NCBI GenBank assembly: GCA_963668605.1
Contig: OY764903.1
Location: forward strand, 5,580,001 to 5,644,000
Direction: 5' to 3'
Length of the DNA stretch: 64,000 nucleotides
Origin: G963668605 sp963668605
GTDB lineage: Bacteria; Acidobacteriota; Terriglobia; Bryobacterales; Bryobacteraceae
Below, piece by piece: positions 35,636 through 45,700 of this stretch (positions within the stretch are counted from its first letter, which is position 1; the number at the start of each line of letters is the position of its first letter). Below the pieces are notes generated by a model that was given only the letters and a program-made list of their open reading frames with translations, was not told the DNA's origin and made no database searches. Position numbers and translations under genes: made by a program.

Positions 35636-36742
35636 CTACGCGTAAGGAATGCCCAGGATGTCCATCACGCCCTTCATGTAGCCGATCGCGAGAATCTTGC
35701 CGCCCATAGCATAGCCGGGGTGATCATTCGTTTCTCCGTCTAGCGTCGGTGCGTGATCCGGACGGATTGGGCCATCGAAGCCCGCTTCGTGATAGATCTG
35801 AAGCATCCGCGCCAAATCGGTCGGCCCGTTGTCGTGAAACGTCTCGTGGAAACGCTCACGCGTTCCTTCGACATCGCGAAAGTGTACGAAGAAGATCTTC
35901 TTCTGAGCGCACCACTCGCGCGCAAGCGCTCCGATATCCTCTCCCATCAACTTGAAGTTTGCCTGGCAAAACGCGATGCCGTTCACCGGACTCGGCGCCA
36001 TGCTGAGTACTCGCCGATAATTCTCGGCGCTGGTCAGAATCCGTCCGATTCCGCGTAGGGGTGACAGCGGTGGATCATCCGGATGCAGCGCCATTTTGAC
36101 ATTCATCTGCTCCGCGACGGGCATGACGGCTTTGAGGAAGTATTCCAGGTTCCGCCAGATCTTCTCCTCGCTGATCTCGCCCCACTCTGTCAGCCCCTGC
36201 TTTTTCGCAGCTTCGTTGTCGAATTCCGTCAGAAGCGCGCCTCCACGCCCGGGGAGATCCGCGCGTGTTCGATACCAGCCGATTCCGGCCATCCAGTTAT
36301 AGCAAAGGAGCGGAACGCCGACCTCCGCGAGCGCTTTGATAACCGCGATGTAGTTCTCGATCTCTTCATCACGTCCGGGAAGCCCGAGTTTGATCTTCTC
36401 GGCCGGCACAGGATGACTTTCCACTCCCGCGAAGTTCAGCCCGGCGCTTGCGAAATCACCCTTGATCTTCTTAAGTTCGCTTGCGTATTCATTGCGTGGC
36501 ACCCGGCCCAAAGTCGACGAGACCGCCACGATCGCGTCCGTGATCCCGACTTGGCGGGCTAGTCGAATTTTGTGGTCTTCGTTCAGGTAGAACAACTCCG
36601 CTAACCGCATACCTCCAGGTTGCTTCGGGTCGCGCCGCTTTCGTAGCGGCGTTGCGGCTTCGACTCTTTCAACGGAAATTCCGGCGGAGGCGAGTGCACC
36701 TAACGTTCCCTGCATACAGTTTCTGCGGCTCATGGCGGTCAT
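35636..36742 (-). CDS. uxuA: Mannonate dehydratase-like protein with possible export signal
   Basis: A 368-residue UxuA-family enzyme, dehydrating D-mannonate to 2-keto-3-deoxygluconate in hexuronate breakdown. Metal and active-site segments are MALHPDDPPLSPLRG, GIAFCQANF, IFFVHFRDV, FHDNGPTDLARM and IRPDHAPTL. AGAGGAG lies eight bases before the ATG at 36742. Unlike cytoplasmic UxuA, it opens with about 35 extra residues including SRRNCMQGTLGALASAGISV, a twin-arginine-like start. It is divergent from the LysR gene, the usual arrangement for a LysR target. Function is firm at family level; location is uncertain. Confidence 0.87.
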   Translation of the reverse strand: MTAMSRRNCMQGTLGALASAGISVERVEAATPLRKRRDPKQPGGMRLAELFYLNEDHKIRLARQVGITDAIVAVSSTLGRVPRNEYASELKKIKGDFASAGLNFAGVESHPVPAEKIKLGLPGRDEEIENYIAVIKALAEVGVPLLCYNWMAGIGWYRTRADLPGRGGALLTEFDNEAAKKQGLTEWGEISEEKIWRNLEYFLKAVMPVAEQMNVKMALHPDDPPLSPLRGIGRILTSAENYRRVLSMAPSPVNGIAFCQANFKLMGEDIGALAREWCAQKKIFFVHFRDVEGTRERFHETFHDNGPTDLARMLQIYHEAGFDGPIRPDHAPTLDGETNDHPGYAMGGKILAIGYMKGVMDILGIPYA

Positions 36743-36871
36743 CTAATGGACTCCTCTGAAAGAGCACGATAGCCGAGAAGATCGTTCAATGCAAGCTACG
36801 GATTCTCAACACATATTCACTTTTTGGAAAATCTGCTTGCGCCCGGCCTTCGGCTCGAATACCTTAGTCTG

Positions 36872-37804
36872 GTGGACCTTAAAGAACTGCGCAGTCTCGC
36901 CGCACTGTCAGAACTTAAGAGCATATCGCTTGCCGCCGAGCGGTTGCACCTTAGTCCCGCCGCTATTCACAAACAACTCAAAGTGCTGGAGTCCGAAGTT
37001 GGAGTACGGCTCTATGAAAAAGTAGGGCGTCGCCTCGAACTTACACAAGCTTCCGAAGTGCTGCTGCCGTACGTCAAAGAGATGCTAGCCCAACATGATT
37101 CTGCTGTCTTCGCTCTAGAGGAGTGGCGTGGCATGAAGCGCGGCGTGATCCGAATTGGCGCCGGTCCAACAATCAGTAGTTACCTGCTCCCTCCGATGAT
37201 CAAGCGGTTTCGGAAAGCCTTTCCTGGCGTGGAACTGCTGATCGAAACGGGGAATACGCCGGTGCTCCTTGAAAGTCTGGGGAGGGGATCCATCGACCTC
37301 GCGGTTTTGGTGTCTTCCGACCTGAGCGAAGCACAGGCTTTCTCCGTTGGGGTTCATTGGGACTTCGAACTGGTGCTCGTCTCCCATCAGCGGCAATCTG
37401 CCCGCAGAGTCCGCCTCGGCGAACTCCAGCATTCCCGTTTTATCCTCTTTCGGAAGGGTTCCAGAATGGAGGAACCCATCGACCGTTACTTCGCCGGACA
37501 CGGCTTCGAGCCAAATGTGATCATGAGGTTCGACAGTGCGGAAGCGATCAAGGCAATGATTCAAAGCGGTCTGGGCATTTCGCTGCTTCCCACTTGGATC
37601 GTGGACAAGGACCTGAGAAACGGCCGGCTCCACCATATCCGCCTGGTCGAACCACCTGTGTATTCAAAGATCGCTCTGGTCTGCCGCAAATCGAGATATG
37701 TTCCCCAAGCCGTGGGCGGCTTCATCGGCGAGGCTCGAAAACTGGAGTGGAAGAATCCCCGGCTCGTCTTGCCGGCTCGATCAGAGGCTCGGCCCAAGGG
37801 CTAG
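36872..37804 (+). CDS. LysR-family transcriptional regulator
   Basis: A 310-residue regulator. The N-terminal winged helix is clear (LKSISLAAERLHLSPAAIHKQLKVLESEVGVRLYEK region), followed by a linker helix and a periplasmic-binding-type effector domain (RIGAGPTISSYLLPPMIKRF to the end). GTG at 36872 gives the typical start MDLKELRSLAALSE and normal family length; an in-frame TTG at 36824 would add 16 residues. Divergent from the mannonate dehydratase gene across 129 bases and upstream of an MFS carrier and a dehydrogenase, so it probably controls this hexuronate-type module, with a sugar acid as likely ligand. Confidence 0.9.
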   Translation: MDLKELRSLAALSELKSISLAAERLHLSPAAIHKQLKVLESEVGVRLYEKVGRRLELTQASEVLLPYVKEMLAQHDSAVFALEEWRGMKRGVIRIGAGPTISSYLLPPMIKRFRKAFPGVELLIETGNTPVLLESLGRGSIDLAVLVSSDLSEAQAFSVGVHWDFELVLVSHQRQSARRVRLGELQHSRFILFRKGSRMEEPIDRYFAGHGFEPNVIMRFDSAEAIKAMIQSGLGISLLPTWIVDKDLRNGRLHHIRLVEPPVYSKIALVCRKSRYVPQAVGGFIGEARKLEWKNPRLVLPARSEARPKG

Positions 37805-37886
37805 CTTCATTTCCAATTGGAAAATGCTCGTTGAAAGCGATTGAATTGTGGAAACAACGGACTTTCCCAGATCATAGGTCTTCCAG

Positions 37887-39182
37887 ATGAACACCACGAT
37901 CCGTTCAGTCCTCAAGCCCACGGAGATGCAGGCCGGCTCGGTATACCGCTGGCTCGTTGTAGGCGTGTTCTGGTGTGTGTACTTTTTGAACCAGGCGGAC
38001 CGGCAAGTAATCTTCTCTGTGTTCCCGCTGCTGCAGCGTGAGATGGGCCTGTCAAATACGGAACTGGGTCTGCTCGGATCCGGATTCCAATGGGTGTACG
38101 CGGTTCTCGTACCGGTGGCAGGCGGATTATCCGATGTACTGTCACGGCGGAAGCTGATTGCGATCGCGGTGCTGGTCTGGAGCATTGCTACTTTCTGCTC
38201 CGGGCTGGCTGGCGGATTTTTTGCGCTGCTGGCGCTCCGCGCGCTAACCGGCGTTGGTGAGGCATTTTATTATCCGGCTGCAGCTTCGATCATCAGTGAC
38301 TACCACGGTAAGGCAACGCGCGCCTTGGCGATCTCTGTGCACCAGACCAGCGTCTACGCCGGAATAGTCTTTAGCGGGACGCTCGCAGGATACATTGGCC
38401 AGCAATATGGTTGGCGAGCAGCGTTTTTCTGTTTCGGAAGTGCCGGCATCCTTGTCTCCGCCCTGGTCAGAGGCGGCATTCGCGAACCAGTCCGTGGAGC
38501 TTCAGAGGATGGATGCGCCCCGGCCAAAGACACGCTGCCCTTGCGTGCCCGCCTGACGGAGGTACTTGGCAACCGCACGGCAATTCTGCTTATGGTGGCA
38601 TTCCTATGCATGAACTTCGTCAACGTCGCGTGCCTGACCTGGGGACCCACGCTCCTGTACGAAAAGTTTCACCTTAGTCTGGCGCAAGCGGGCTTCCACG
38701 CTACTCTATATCACCACCTGGGCGCATTTGCCGGCGTATTGCTCGGAGGGCGTCTTGCCGACTGCTGGTCCGGTCGACTGCCGGTAGCACGTCCGATGGT
38801 TCAGTCAGTTGGCCTTGCGCTTGGCGCTCCTTTTGTCTTTCTGCTGGGCTGGTCCGATTCGAGTGCCGTGGTTTTCGTCGCTTTGGGCCTTTTCGGGTTT
38901 TTTCGAGGGCTCTACGATTCCAATCTTTTCGCAACACTCTACGACGTGATCCGACCGGAAGCGCGCGCGACGGCTACCGGCGCAATGCTCGGGGTAGGGT
39001 TCTTCGGCGGCGGCTCGGCTGCAGTGGCGGTTGGCTGGTTCAGCGAACGGATCGGACTGGGACTAGCCCTCGCCTCGACATCTGTTTTCTATCTGCTTTC
39101 CGCAGCCGTGCTGGTGATGGTCTGCCTCTTCAGTTTCCGTCCGGACGCGGCACGTATGCGTGCGAAGGGTATGGCATTGTGA
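37887..39182 (+). CDS. MFS transporter, probable hexuronate/sugar-acid carrier
   Basis: A 431-residue carrier with about twelve membrane helices in two halves. The family motif A-type loop is GGLSDVLSRRKL between helices 2 and 3, and a matching GGRLADCWSGR lies in the second half. The opening FLNQADRQVIFSVFPLLQ resembles anion:cation symporter-type MFS members that take up hexuronates and related acids. Its stop overlaps the next gene start by four bases (GTGA). The context with mannonate dehydratase and a dehydrogenase supports uptake of glucuronate- or galacturonate-derived acids, by inference. Confidence 0.9.
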   Translation: MNTTIRSVLKPTEMQAGSVYRWLVVGVFWCVYFLNQADRQVIFSVFPLLQREMGLSNTELGLLGSGFQWVYAVLVPVAGGLSDVLSRRKLIAIAVLVWSIATFCSGLAGGFFALLALRALTGVGEAFYYPAAASIISDYHGKATRALAISVHQTSVYAGIVFSGTLAGYIGQQYGWRAAFFCFGSAGILVSALVRGGIREPVRGASEDGCAPAKDTLPLRARLTEVLGNRTAILLMVAFLCMNFVNVACLTWGPTLLYEKFHLSLAQAGFHATLYHHLGAFAGVLLGGRLADCWSGRLPVARPMVQSVGLALGAPFVFLLGWSDSSAVVFVALGLFGFFRGLYDSNLFATLYDVIRPEARATATGAMLGVGFFGGGSAAVAVGWFSERIGLGLALASTSVFYLLSAAVLVMVCLFSFRPDAARMRAKGMAL

Positions 39183-39928
39183 GACTCCAAGACAAAGTTG
39201 CTCTCGTCACCGGCGCCGGACGCGGCATTGGCAGCGCCATCGCCAAAAGCTTGGCGTCCGAAGGCGCCGCAGTGGTCGTGAACTATTCCCGGTCGGCCAC
39301 GCAGGCTGAAAGCGTCGTGGATGAGATCTGCTCCGCGGGCGGTCGCGCCATAGCAGGCCAGGCCGACGTGGGCGACCTGACATCGCACGCAAAGCTCATC
39401 TCAGCCGCGCTTGAAAAGTTCGGCCGGCTCGATATTCTGGTGAACAACGCCGGCGTCGAATTCCGTCAACCATTCCTCGAATCGACGCCTGAGAACTGGG
39501 ATGTTACGTTCGCTGTGAACCTTAAGGGCGCATACTTCCTCAGCCAGCGGGCCGCCCGTGTCATGAAGAACATCGGCGGAGGCAAGATCCTGAACATCTC
39601 CAGCATTCACGACGAGCTTCCGATCCGGAACCTCTCGATCTATACGATCACGAAGGGTGGCATGAAGCTGATGACCAAGTCGCTGGCGTTCGAATTGGCG
39701 GAGTACAACATCAATGTGAACTCTCTCTCGCCCGGCGCCATCCTCACGGACATGAATCGGGAAGCACTCTCCGATGAAACCTACCATGCCCGTGTGATTG
39801 AAAAAATTCCGTGGAGACGCATTGGTACGGTCCAGGATGTCGTGGGCGCGGCTGTATTCCTTTGCTCAGCAGAGTCGGACTACGTGACCGGAGCCACGTT
39901 ATACGTGGATGGCGGGATTCTGTTATAG
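39179..39928 (+). CDS. Short-chain dehydrogenase/reductase, possible mannonate or related sugar-acid oxidoreductase
   Basis: A 249-residue SDR with GTG start overlapping the MFS stop. It has the classical marks: NAD(P)-binding TGAGRGIG, structural NNAG, and catalytic Ser (ISSIHDE) with Y-x3-K (YTITK); it closes with VTGATLYVDGGILL, common in glucose-1-dehydrogenase-like enzymes. Placed with mannonate dehydratase and a carrier, it could replace UxuB-type fructuronate reductase, but this is contextual only. It converges on a GH38-like gene with a six-base gap. Confidence 0.92.
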   Translation: MRLQDKVALVTGAGRGIGSAIAKSLASEGAAVVVNYSRSATQAESVVDEICSAGGRAIAGQADVGDLTSHAKLISAALEKFGRLDILVNNAGVEFRQPFLESTPENWDVTFAVNLKGAYFLSQRAARVMKNIGGGKILNISSIHDELPIRNLSIYTITKGGMKLMTKSLAFELAEYNINVNSLSPGAILTDMNREALSDETYHARVIEKIPWRRIGTVQDVVGAAVFLCSAESDYVTGATLYVDGGILL

Positions 39929-39934
39929 GTCAAG

Positions 39935-42532
39935 TCACTCCTTGCCGATTCTGAGCCGCACCGTGCCGATCTCGAACGGATTCAGCCGCAAGGTTTCCTG
40001 TTGACCAGATCCCGGATTTTCTTCCAGCAGGTTAACCACCTCAAACTGCCGGTCGCGTCCAAGCAGCCGCACCCGGCTCTGAGCTTGTTGGCCCTGCATC
40101 TCGTAGAGGCGAACAACGAGCGAGTCGTCGAACTCCGATTTCTTGATCGCGCTGAGCACTACATTCTCCGCATCAAGCGAGAAAAATGAATGCGTAGGAG
40201 GCAACTGCTTCGGTGAAAGCTCGTTGGCGACACTGACGGGAATCAACGGATTGCTGAACTCCATACCGGCCCGGTAGGATTTCGCCGTGGACCAGTCGCC
40301 CTTTCCAGACGTCAACGAGTAGCGGAACACATACCTGCCTGCAGGTGGAAACTGGTGCAGATACGGCGCTCCGGCGCGCACGATGCCGATCGGCGAATAA
40401 CTGCCGCGCATCATCCCGGCGCGGATGGCGCCATCGGTGAGTGTCATCAGTTGCCGGTCGGCGCTGATCGTCACGCCGCCGTCCGAACCACCGGCGAAGA
40501 TCCAGTCCTGAATCTGCCGCCACTGTTTCCAGATGTCCCTCGGGATTTCGTCGCCGAAATGAGGCCCCGAGTTCGGCAGAATGTCCTCGCCCGCTACCGA
40601 GCCAAACGGAACGCCATACCGTATGTTCGCTCCCGCGTGGTCGTACGGAAACACCTGCTCGATCTTCATGAACCGGTTCTGCTTCCACTCCACGGAGTTT
40701 TCGATGTCGATTTTCTTGAGGTCACGATAGAGCGTCAACTTCTGAGTGACGGGAACGCCGGCCAATCCGCCCTCAATCCGGACTACGGTTCGCGCCGGGT
40801 TGTTCTCCTCCAGTTGCACGCGATCGATGGTGTTGAAGATCATCCGTCCCGTGGCGCGCTCGACACTAAGCGTATCTCCGCCACGCTCTTCCGATGCGGC
40901 GATTTCCGCGTCTTTGAGGATGTTCCGATTCAGCTCCTTATCGAAAACAGTAATGCGGCCCGTGCCGCGGTCAATGGTAACGCGATAGTAGCGATTGTCC
41001 AACTGATCGGAACCGAAGATCCGTTTGGGGTTTTTCGGATCGTCTGCATACAGCTTCAGCTCGGACGCGTCTGATGTGCCTTCGGGACTCTCGGCCGGAA
41101 CTACGAAGTACGTCTTATACCCAACCGGCGGGACACCGCGCGCAATAAACGCGATCTCAACGGCGCGCGAGACCGTTCCGCTATATCCCTCGACATAAAA
41201 GGGAATAGACGCACCCACTTCGTCCACAAGACGCAACGCTTTTCTATAATCCGCTATATCGCCGGGCGAAACGTCGCCATAGAGGCTGACGTGGGCGCGG
41301 ACGACATCGTCGCGTTTCCAACTCATCGGATTGAAAACGACAACCGGGGAGCTCCGTGCTATGGGAATGCGTACGCGCTCCGCGATATTCCGCAGCATGT
41401 CGCGCAGGATCTGCCCGGAGCCTTGCACGACCATCTGGCCGTAGGCGATCTTCCGGTTGTCGCCGATTTCGCCGCCCTGGCCGAAGTTGTTGTGGTCCAT
41501 CGCTTCCAGCAAAGTCTTCCACAGCGACTCGAATTGCTTCTGCGGATAATCCGCATAGCCGAGTGCATGATTAATGGCCGCAACTTTTTCCGCGGAGATC
41601 AGTGTGTCCGCGGCGGGCATGACGGGAGGCCAAAGGTGACTCATGGAGGAAATGATGTTTGCCCACGAAGAGGGGATCTCGCCGGCGATGTTCGGGATCC
41701 CGGGCGCCTTGGCCGCAGCGCGGAAGAACTCGTCAGGAGTCGCCATGTGGAACCGGGTTGGTGCGAGCCGCTGGTTCAGCAACGCCACGTTTTCTACCAG
41801 TTTCTCGCTGGGTGAGAAGAGGTCTGTTCCCCAGCCGAGGAAAATGGGACCTTTCGTGGTCTCCTCAACCTGCCCGATGCTCTTGGCCGCGTTCTGAATC
41901 CGAGCGTCGTCCATGTCGCGATGCAGGCCGAGGCCCACGCCCCAGCCGTAACCCTTCACCGCGTTCCAGACGAGCGCCGTCGACCCGTCAGGCGAGCGCC
42001 AGCGGAACAACGATTGATCCGGCGGACCCATGCGCGTCATTGCCATGTACGGCGTGCCGGATTTCGCGAGAATCTGCGGAAACTGCGACGTGTATCCGGG
42101 CAGATCGCCCAAGTGGGCCACCTTCGGGTCAACCTGAAACACCTCCCGGGCGTAGCGTTTGCCGTAGATCTGATTGCGCACGTGCGCCTCGCCGCGCGGA
42201 AGGTTCTGAAGAATGCCGGCCCACTTTGGCGCAATCTCGAAACGCCCTGACTTCACGAGCGATTTCAGTTGCTCCAGTTCGCGTAACCCGCGATGGGTTT
42301 CGACATAGTTGGCGACGAAGACTTCGTCTTCAATGAGGAACCGGAACTCCGGCTGCTGCTCCGCAAGCTGAATCGCCTTGTCGATGATCCGATTGCCGCG
42401 GCTCAGGCACTCTTCGCGCGTGCCCGCCCAGAATAGGTCCAGATGGGAGAATGGCACGACATAAACATCAGCCCCAATGCCCGGCAACGGGCATAGCGTG
42501 ATCAAGACTGCAAAGACTGATAAAATTCGCAT
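39935..42532 (-). CDS. Secreted GH38-like alpha-mannosidase family protein (paralogue A)
   Basis: An 865-residue exported hydrolase. ATG at 42532 opens a signal peptide (MRILSVFAVLITLCPLPGIG) with AAAGG about ten bases upstream; an open frame continues further 5' but codes nothing familiar. The catalytic domain starts with VYVVPFSHLDLFWAGTREE, carrying the H-x-D zinc motif of GH38; a candidate nucleophile region is AHLGDLPGYTSQFPQIL. C-terminal beta-sandwich domains follow (SPVVVFNPMSWKR, YRVTIDRGTGRITVFDKELN), as in GH38 enzymes. It should cut alpha-mannosides or similar links outside the cytoplasm. A close paralogue is at 49154-51790. The TonB receptor gene lies just upstream on the same strand. 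Confidence 0.85.
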   Translation of the reverse strand: MRILSVFAVLITLCPLPGIGADVYVVPFSHLDLFWAGTREECLSRGNRIIDKAIQLAEQQPEFRFLIEDEVFVANYVETHRGLRELEQLKSLVKSGRFEIAPKWAGILQNLPRGEAHVRNQIYGKRYAREVFQVDPKVAHLGDLPGYTSQFPQILAKSGTPYMAMTRMGPPDQSLFRWRSPDGSTALVWNAVKGYGWGVGLGLHRDMDDARIQNAAKSIGQVEETTKGPIFLGWGTDLFSPSEKLVENVALLNQRLAPTRFHMATPDEFFRAAAKAPGIPNIAGEIPSSWANIISSMSHLWPPVMPAADTLISAEKVAAINHALGYADYPQKQFESLWKTLLEAMDHNNFGQGGEIGDNRKIAYGQMVVQGSGQILRDMLRNIAERVRIPIARSSPVVVFNPMSWKRDDVVRAHVSLYGDVSPGDIADYRKALRLVDEVGASIPFYVEGYSGTVSRAVEIAFIARGVPPVGYKTYFVVPAESPEGTSDASELKLYADDPKNPKRIFGSDQLDNRYYRVTIDRGTGRITVFDKELNRNILKDAEIAASEERGGDTLSVERATGRMIFNTIDRVQLEENNPARTVVRIEGGLAGVPVTQKLTLYRDLKKIDIENSVEWKQNRFMKIEQVFPYDHAGANIRYGVPFGSVAGEDILPNSGPHFGDEIPRDIWKQWRQIQDWIFAGGSDGGVTISADRQLMTLTDGAIRAGMMRGSYSPIGIVRAGAPYLHQFPPAGRYVFRYSLTSGKGDWSTAKSYRAGMEFSNPLIPVSVANELSPKQLPPTHSFFSLDAENVVLSAIKKSEFDDSLVVRLYEMQGQQAQSRVRLLGRDRQFEVVNLLEENPGSGQQETLRLNPFEIGTVRLRIGKE

Positions 42533-42698
42533 GGCGCAAACCTTTCGTTCGGCTCCTTCGAAAATCTGCTCAGCTTTTCCGGAACGATTTACCAATAGTG
42601 AAATATTATTCCAACAATCTCCATTGCGGACGGCGACGGTCCGGCCTATGTCCATTCTGAGGGTATGGGTCTCCTGCAATCTTATTGCGCGCCAAACC

Positions 42699-42734
42699 GC
42701 CGGGAGGGGGCCATGAAGGCGCCCCCTCCTCGGC
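42699..42734 (-). terminator. GC-rich stem-loop after the TonB receptor gene
   Basis: A 13-bp stem (42699-42711 with 42721-42734, one bulged base) includes a perfect nine-pair GGAGGGGGC/GCCCCCTCC core. It begins 10 bases beyond the receptor stop and lies before the GH38-like gene on the same strand. The minus-strand sequence that follows lacks a long T run, so partial termination or RNA stabilisation are both possible. Confidence 0.55.
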
Positions 42735-42744
42735 CCAAGACGAC

Positions 42745-45700
42745 TCAGAACACAAAGCGGGCAACAAATTGAAGGACACGCGGAGCGCGAACGCCGGAAA
42801 CAGTACCAAAGCCGGTTTTGTTGACGAACTTCCCACTGGAGTCATAGGGGAGGTTCGTCACCGACCAAGTCGCGCAGTTCACGCCGCCACAGGCAAAGTT
42901 GACCGTTGAGTTGAAGCCGCTGAACTGTGCGTGGTTGAACACGTTAAAGGCGTCCGCGCGGAATTCCAGGTGAATCCTTTCTTTCAAGGGGATGTTTTTC
43001 TGTAAAGAGACATCCCAGTTGTTGATGCCTGGAGTCCTGATGTAATTGACCGGCGACTCGATACCGATGCTGGGCCTGGTCGGGGGCGCGAAAGCGGCCG
43101 CGTTGAGACGGTTGTAGGGGTCGCCGGAAGTGCCCACCAAAGGATCCCCGACCAGCTTCACACGAGCGTTAAAGGCGCCTGTGCCGGTAAGGTTGACGGC
43201 GCTCACACCCGAAATATTGAAACCCGGAGTGATGGGAGTTCCATTCCGGAAGACGGTGATGCCGGAAATCTGCCAGTTGTTCAGAATTGCACGGGTGGTC
43301 TTATTATCCCAAGCCCCGTGACCGGTGACTCCCGGCAACTGGTAAACGTAGTTAAAGGTGAGATTCTGGTTAACGTCGTAGCTGCACGGACCGTAGTTGG
43401 CGAATTGCGTCAGGCCGTCGATCCGGGCGCCATCGCCATCCGAGCTGGCCACGGTTAGACACTTGCTCCAAGTGTAGGCCACACCCAGAAATAAGCCCTT
43501 TGCAAAACGCCGGTCTACTGTGACCTGCAGAGAATTGTAATTCGAGTTTGCCCCAAATCCTTGATTCGTGATGTTTCCGTGCCCAAAATACGGGCGGAGG
43601 AAGTTCGAATCGTAGGCTTTGGAACCGTCGAACAACCCGTCGGGTCCGGGAGTGGGCTTCACCCCGTAACCCCATTTGTTCGGATCCTGGTTCTCCGCCA
43701 GGAAGGCTGCCCCGTAAGGGGCCGCGTTGATATTCAGGTTATACAGTAACTGGCGGCCCAGTGAACCCACATAAGCAGCATCTAGGACGGTGTTAAACGG
43801 CAGCTTGGCCTGAATGCCGGCGCTGTAGTTGTAAATCACGGGAACCTTACCCGAGTAGCCCATCACCGTGAGATCGCTGGGCGCAAGCAAGGCCGACGTC
43901 AAACTGAGGTTTTGGGCGAGGCCATTCACGACACGGGGTGTAAACACCGATGGCGGGTTGGTGATCGTGTTAAAGACTTCATTACCCTGATAGCGGTCGT
44001 AAAAAGCGCCGCCGCCCGCGCGGAAAACCAGGTTTCCACGCCCCGTGAGGTCAATGGCGAAGCCTACCCGCGGCGCCCAGAGCAGCGGCGGAACACGCAT
44101 CAGGTATTTGTTAACCCCAACGCCCGCCTGCAACACGCCGTTGGACAAGTTGCCGGAGTTGGGCACGATCCCCCCGATGTAAAGACTCGCTTGGTTGGGG
44201 AGATATTGTGCCGTCGTAATTGCCCCCGGAGCGCTGGCATTGCAGTCTTTCCGGCTGACGCCGAGTCTGTTTCCGCTCGCATCCCAGCAGGGCCAGAAGA
44301 GTTTTACCGCCTGCAAGGCATCATACTTCGTGGACCAGAAGGTAGAAGTCTGCAGGGCCTGATCGAAGGTCGGCTGGACCAGGTAGGCGCGGAGGCCCAC
44401 ATCGAAGGTGACCCGCGGGCTGGCCTTCCAGGTGTCTTGCACATACATTTCGAAATTGGTGTAGCGGTACTCTCCCATGAGATAGTTCGAGGCTTGCCTG
44501 AAGGACGTGTACACTCCCACCGCGGCGTTGGCGAAACCGAAGCCCGTGTCGAGTGGATTAGTGGACGCGTCGCCGAAATCGTAGACCCCGCCGGAGGGCA
44601 GGAAGGCAGACTGGTTCTTGCGGTTACGCTGCACGTAGGCGCCCGCTTTGATCACGTGCTTACTCCGGATCTTGGTGAAGTTGTCGGCCAATTCAAGCGT
44701 CGTGTTGTACGTGCTGAACGGTGCAAATTGCCCCGACGTGGCCATGGAGGCGGGGCTGTTGATCTTGCTGCCGCCGAACGTAAACAGAGGAATCCAGTCG
44801 TTATACGTCGGGTAGAGCGTGGGGAAGCCTTTGGCGCCCGTGAGGCCTGTCCCCTCGCGTGTCACATCAGTCGGGATTGACGGAAGGACCGTGACATTGT
44901 GGTGGGCTTGGCCGTACGTCGCTTCATTGATCGTGGTCGGACTGATCGTCGTCGTCAGATTGAAGGACACTGAATAGCCAGGGTGATCGTACTGGGCCGC
45001 GCCTCCCGACGGAAAGGGATAATTGGGGGTCAGCGAATATCCCTGAGGGCCGTACCGTCCCGTCTCGACATCCTGCACGAGTTGCATGAGACTTCCGGTC
45101 AGCCGCCATTTCGAACTGAGGTTAACATCGGTCCGCAAGAGCCGTTCGTGGCGAGGATTCGAACTGGAAACCGCCGACTGGTAGTTATATCCCTTCTGTC
45201 CCGCAACATTCGGCAGAGGAAACAGGTTCATGGCGGCCAGTCCCGGAGCGTACAGCCGGTTGGCAGGGATTCTTCCGATGACGCCACCGGACGCAAAGCA
45301 CCCGCCCGTGTGGCTGGCATTGCAGATCGGGTCCGTCGAGAGCGGGTCACGAATGTACTGGGCGTCTGGGGGGCCTCCATAAGCCGCGTTCCTGGTCACG
45401 CTTTGCGAGAAATCGCCGGCGCGCTCTAACGCGGTGGGAACGGTGATGTTCCGTGTTCCCTCTGGCATCAGTTGGCGTTGGTACTCTTCGCTCCAGAAGA
45501 AGAATAGCCGGTCTTTCTTGGTGTTGAATTTTCCCGGAATGTACACCGGGCCGCCGACGGTGTAGCCGAGGTAGTTGTAATGATACGGGCTCTTGGCTAT
45601 ATTGTCCCGGTTCTTGATCCAGTCGTTGGCGTTCAGGCCTTTATCGCGGAAGTACCAGTAACCGCTCCCGTGAAAATCCTTCCCGCCGCTCTTGGTCACC

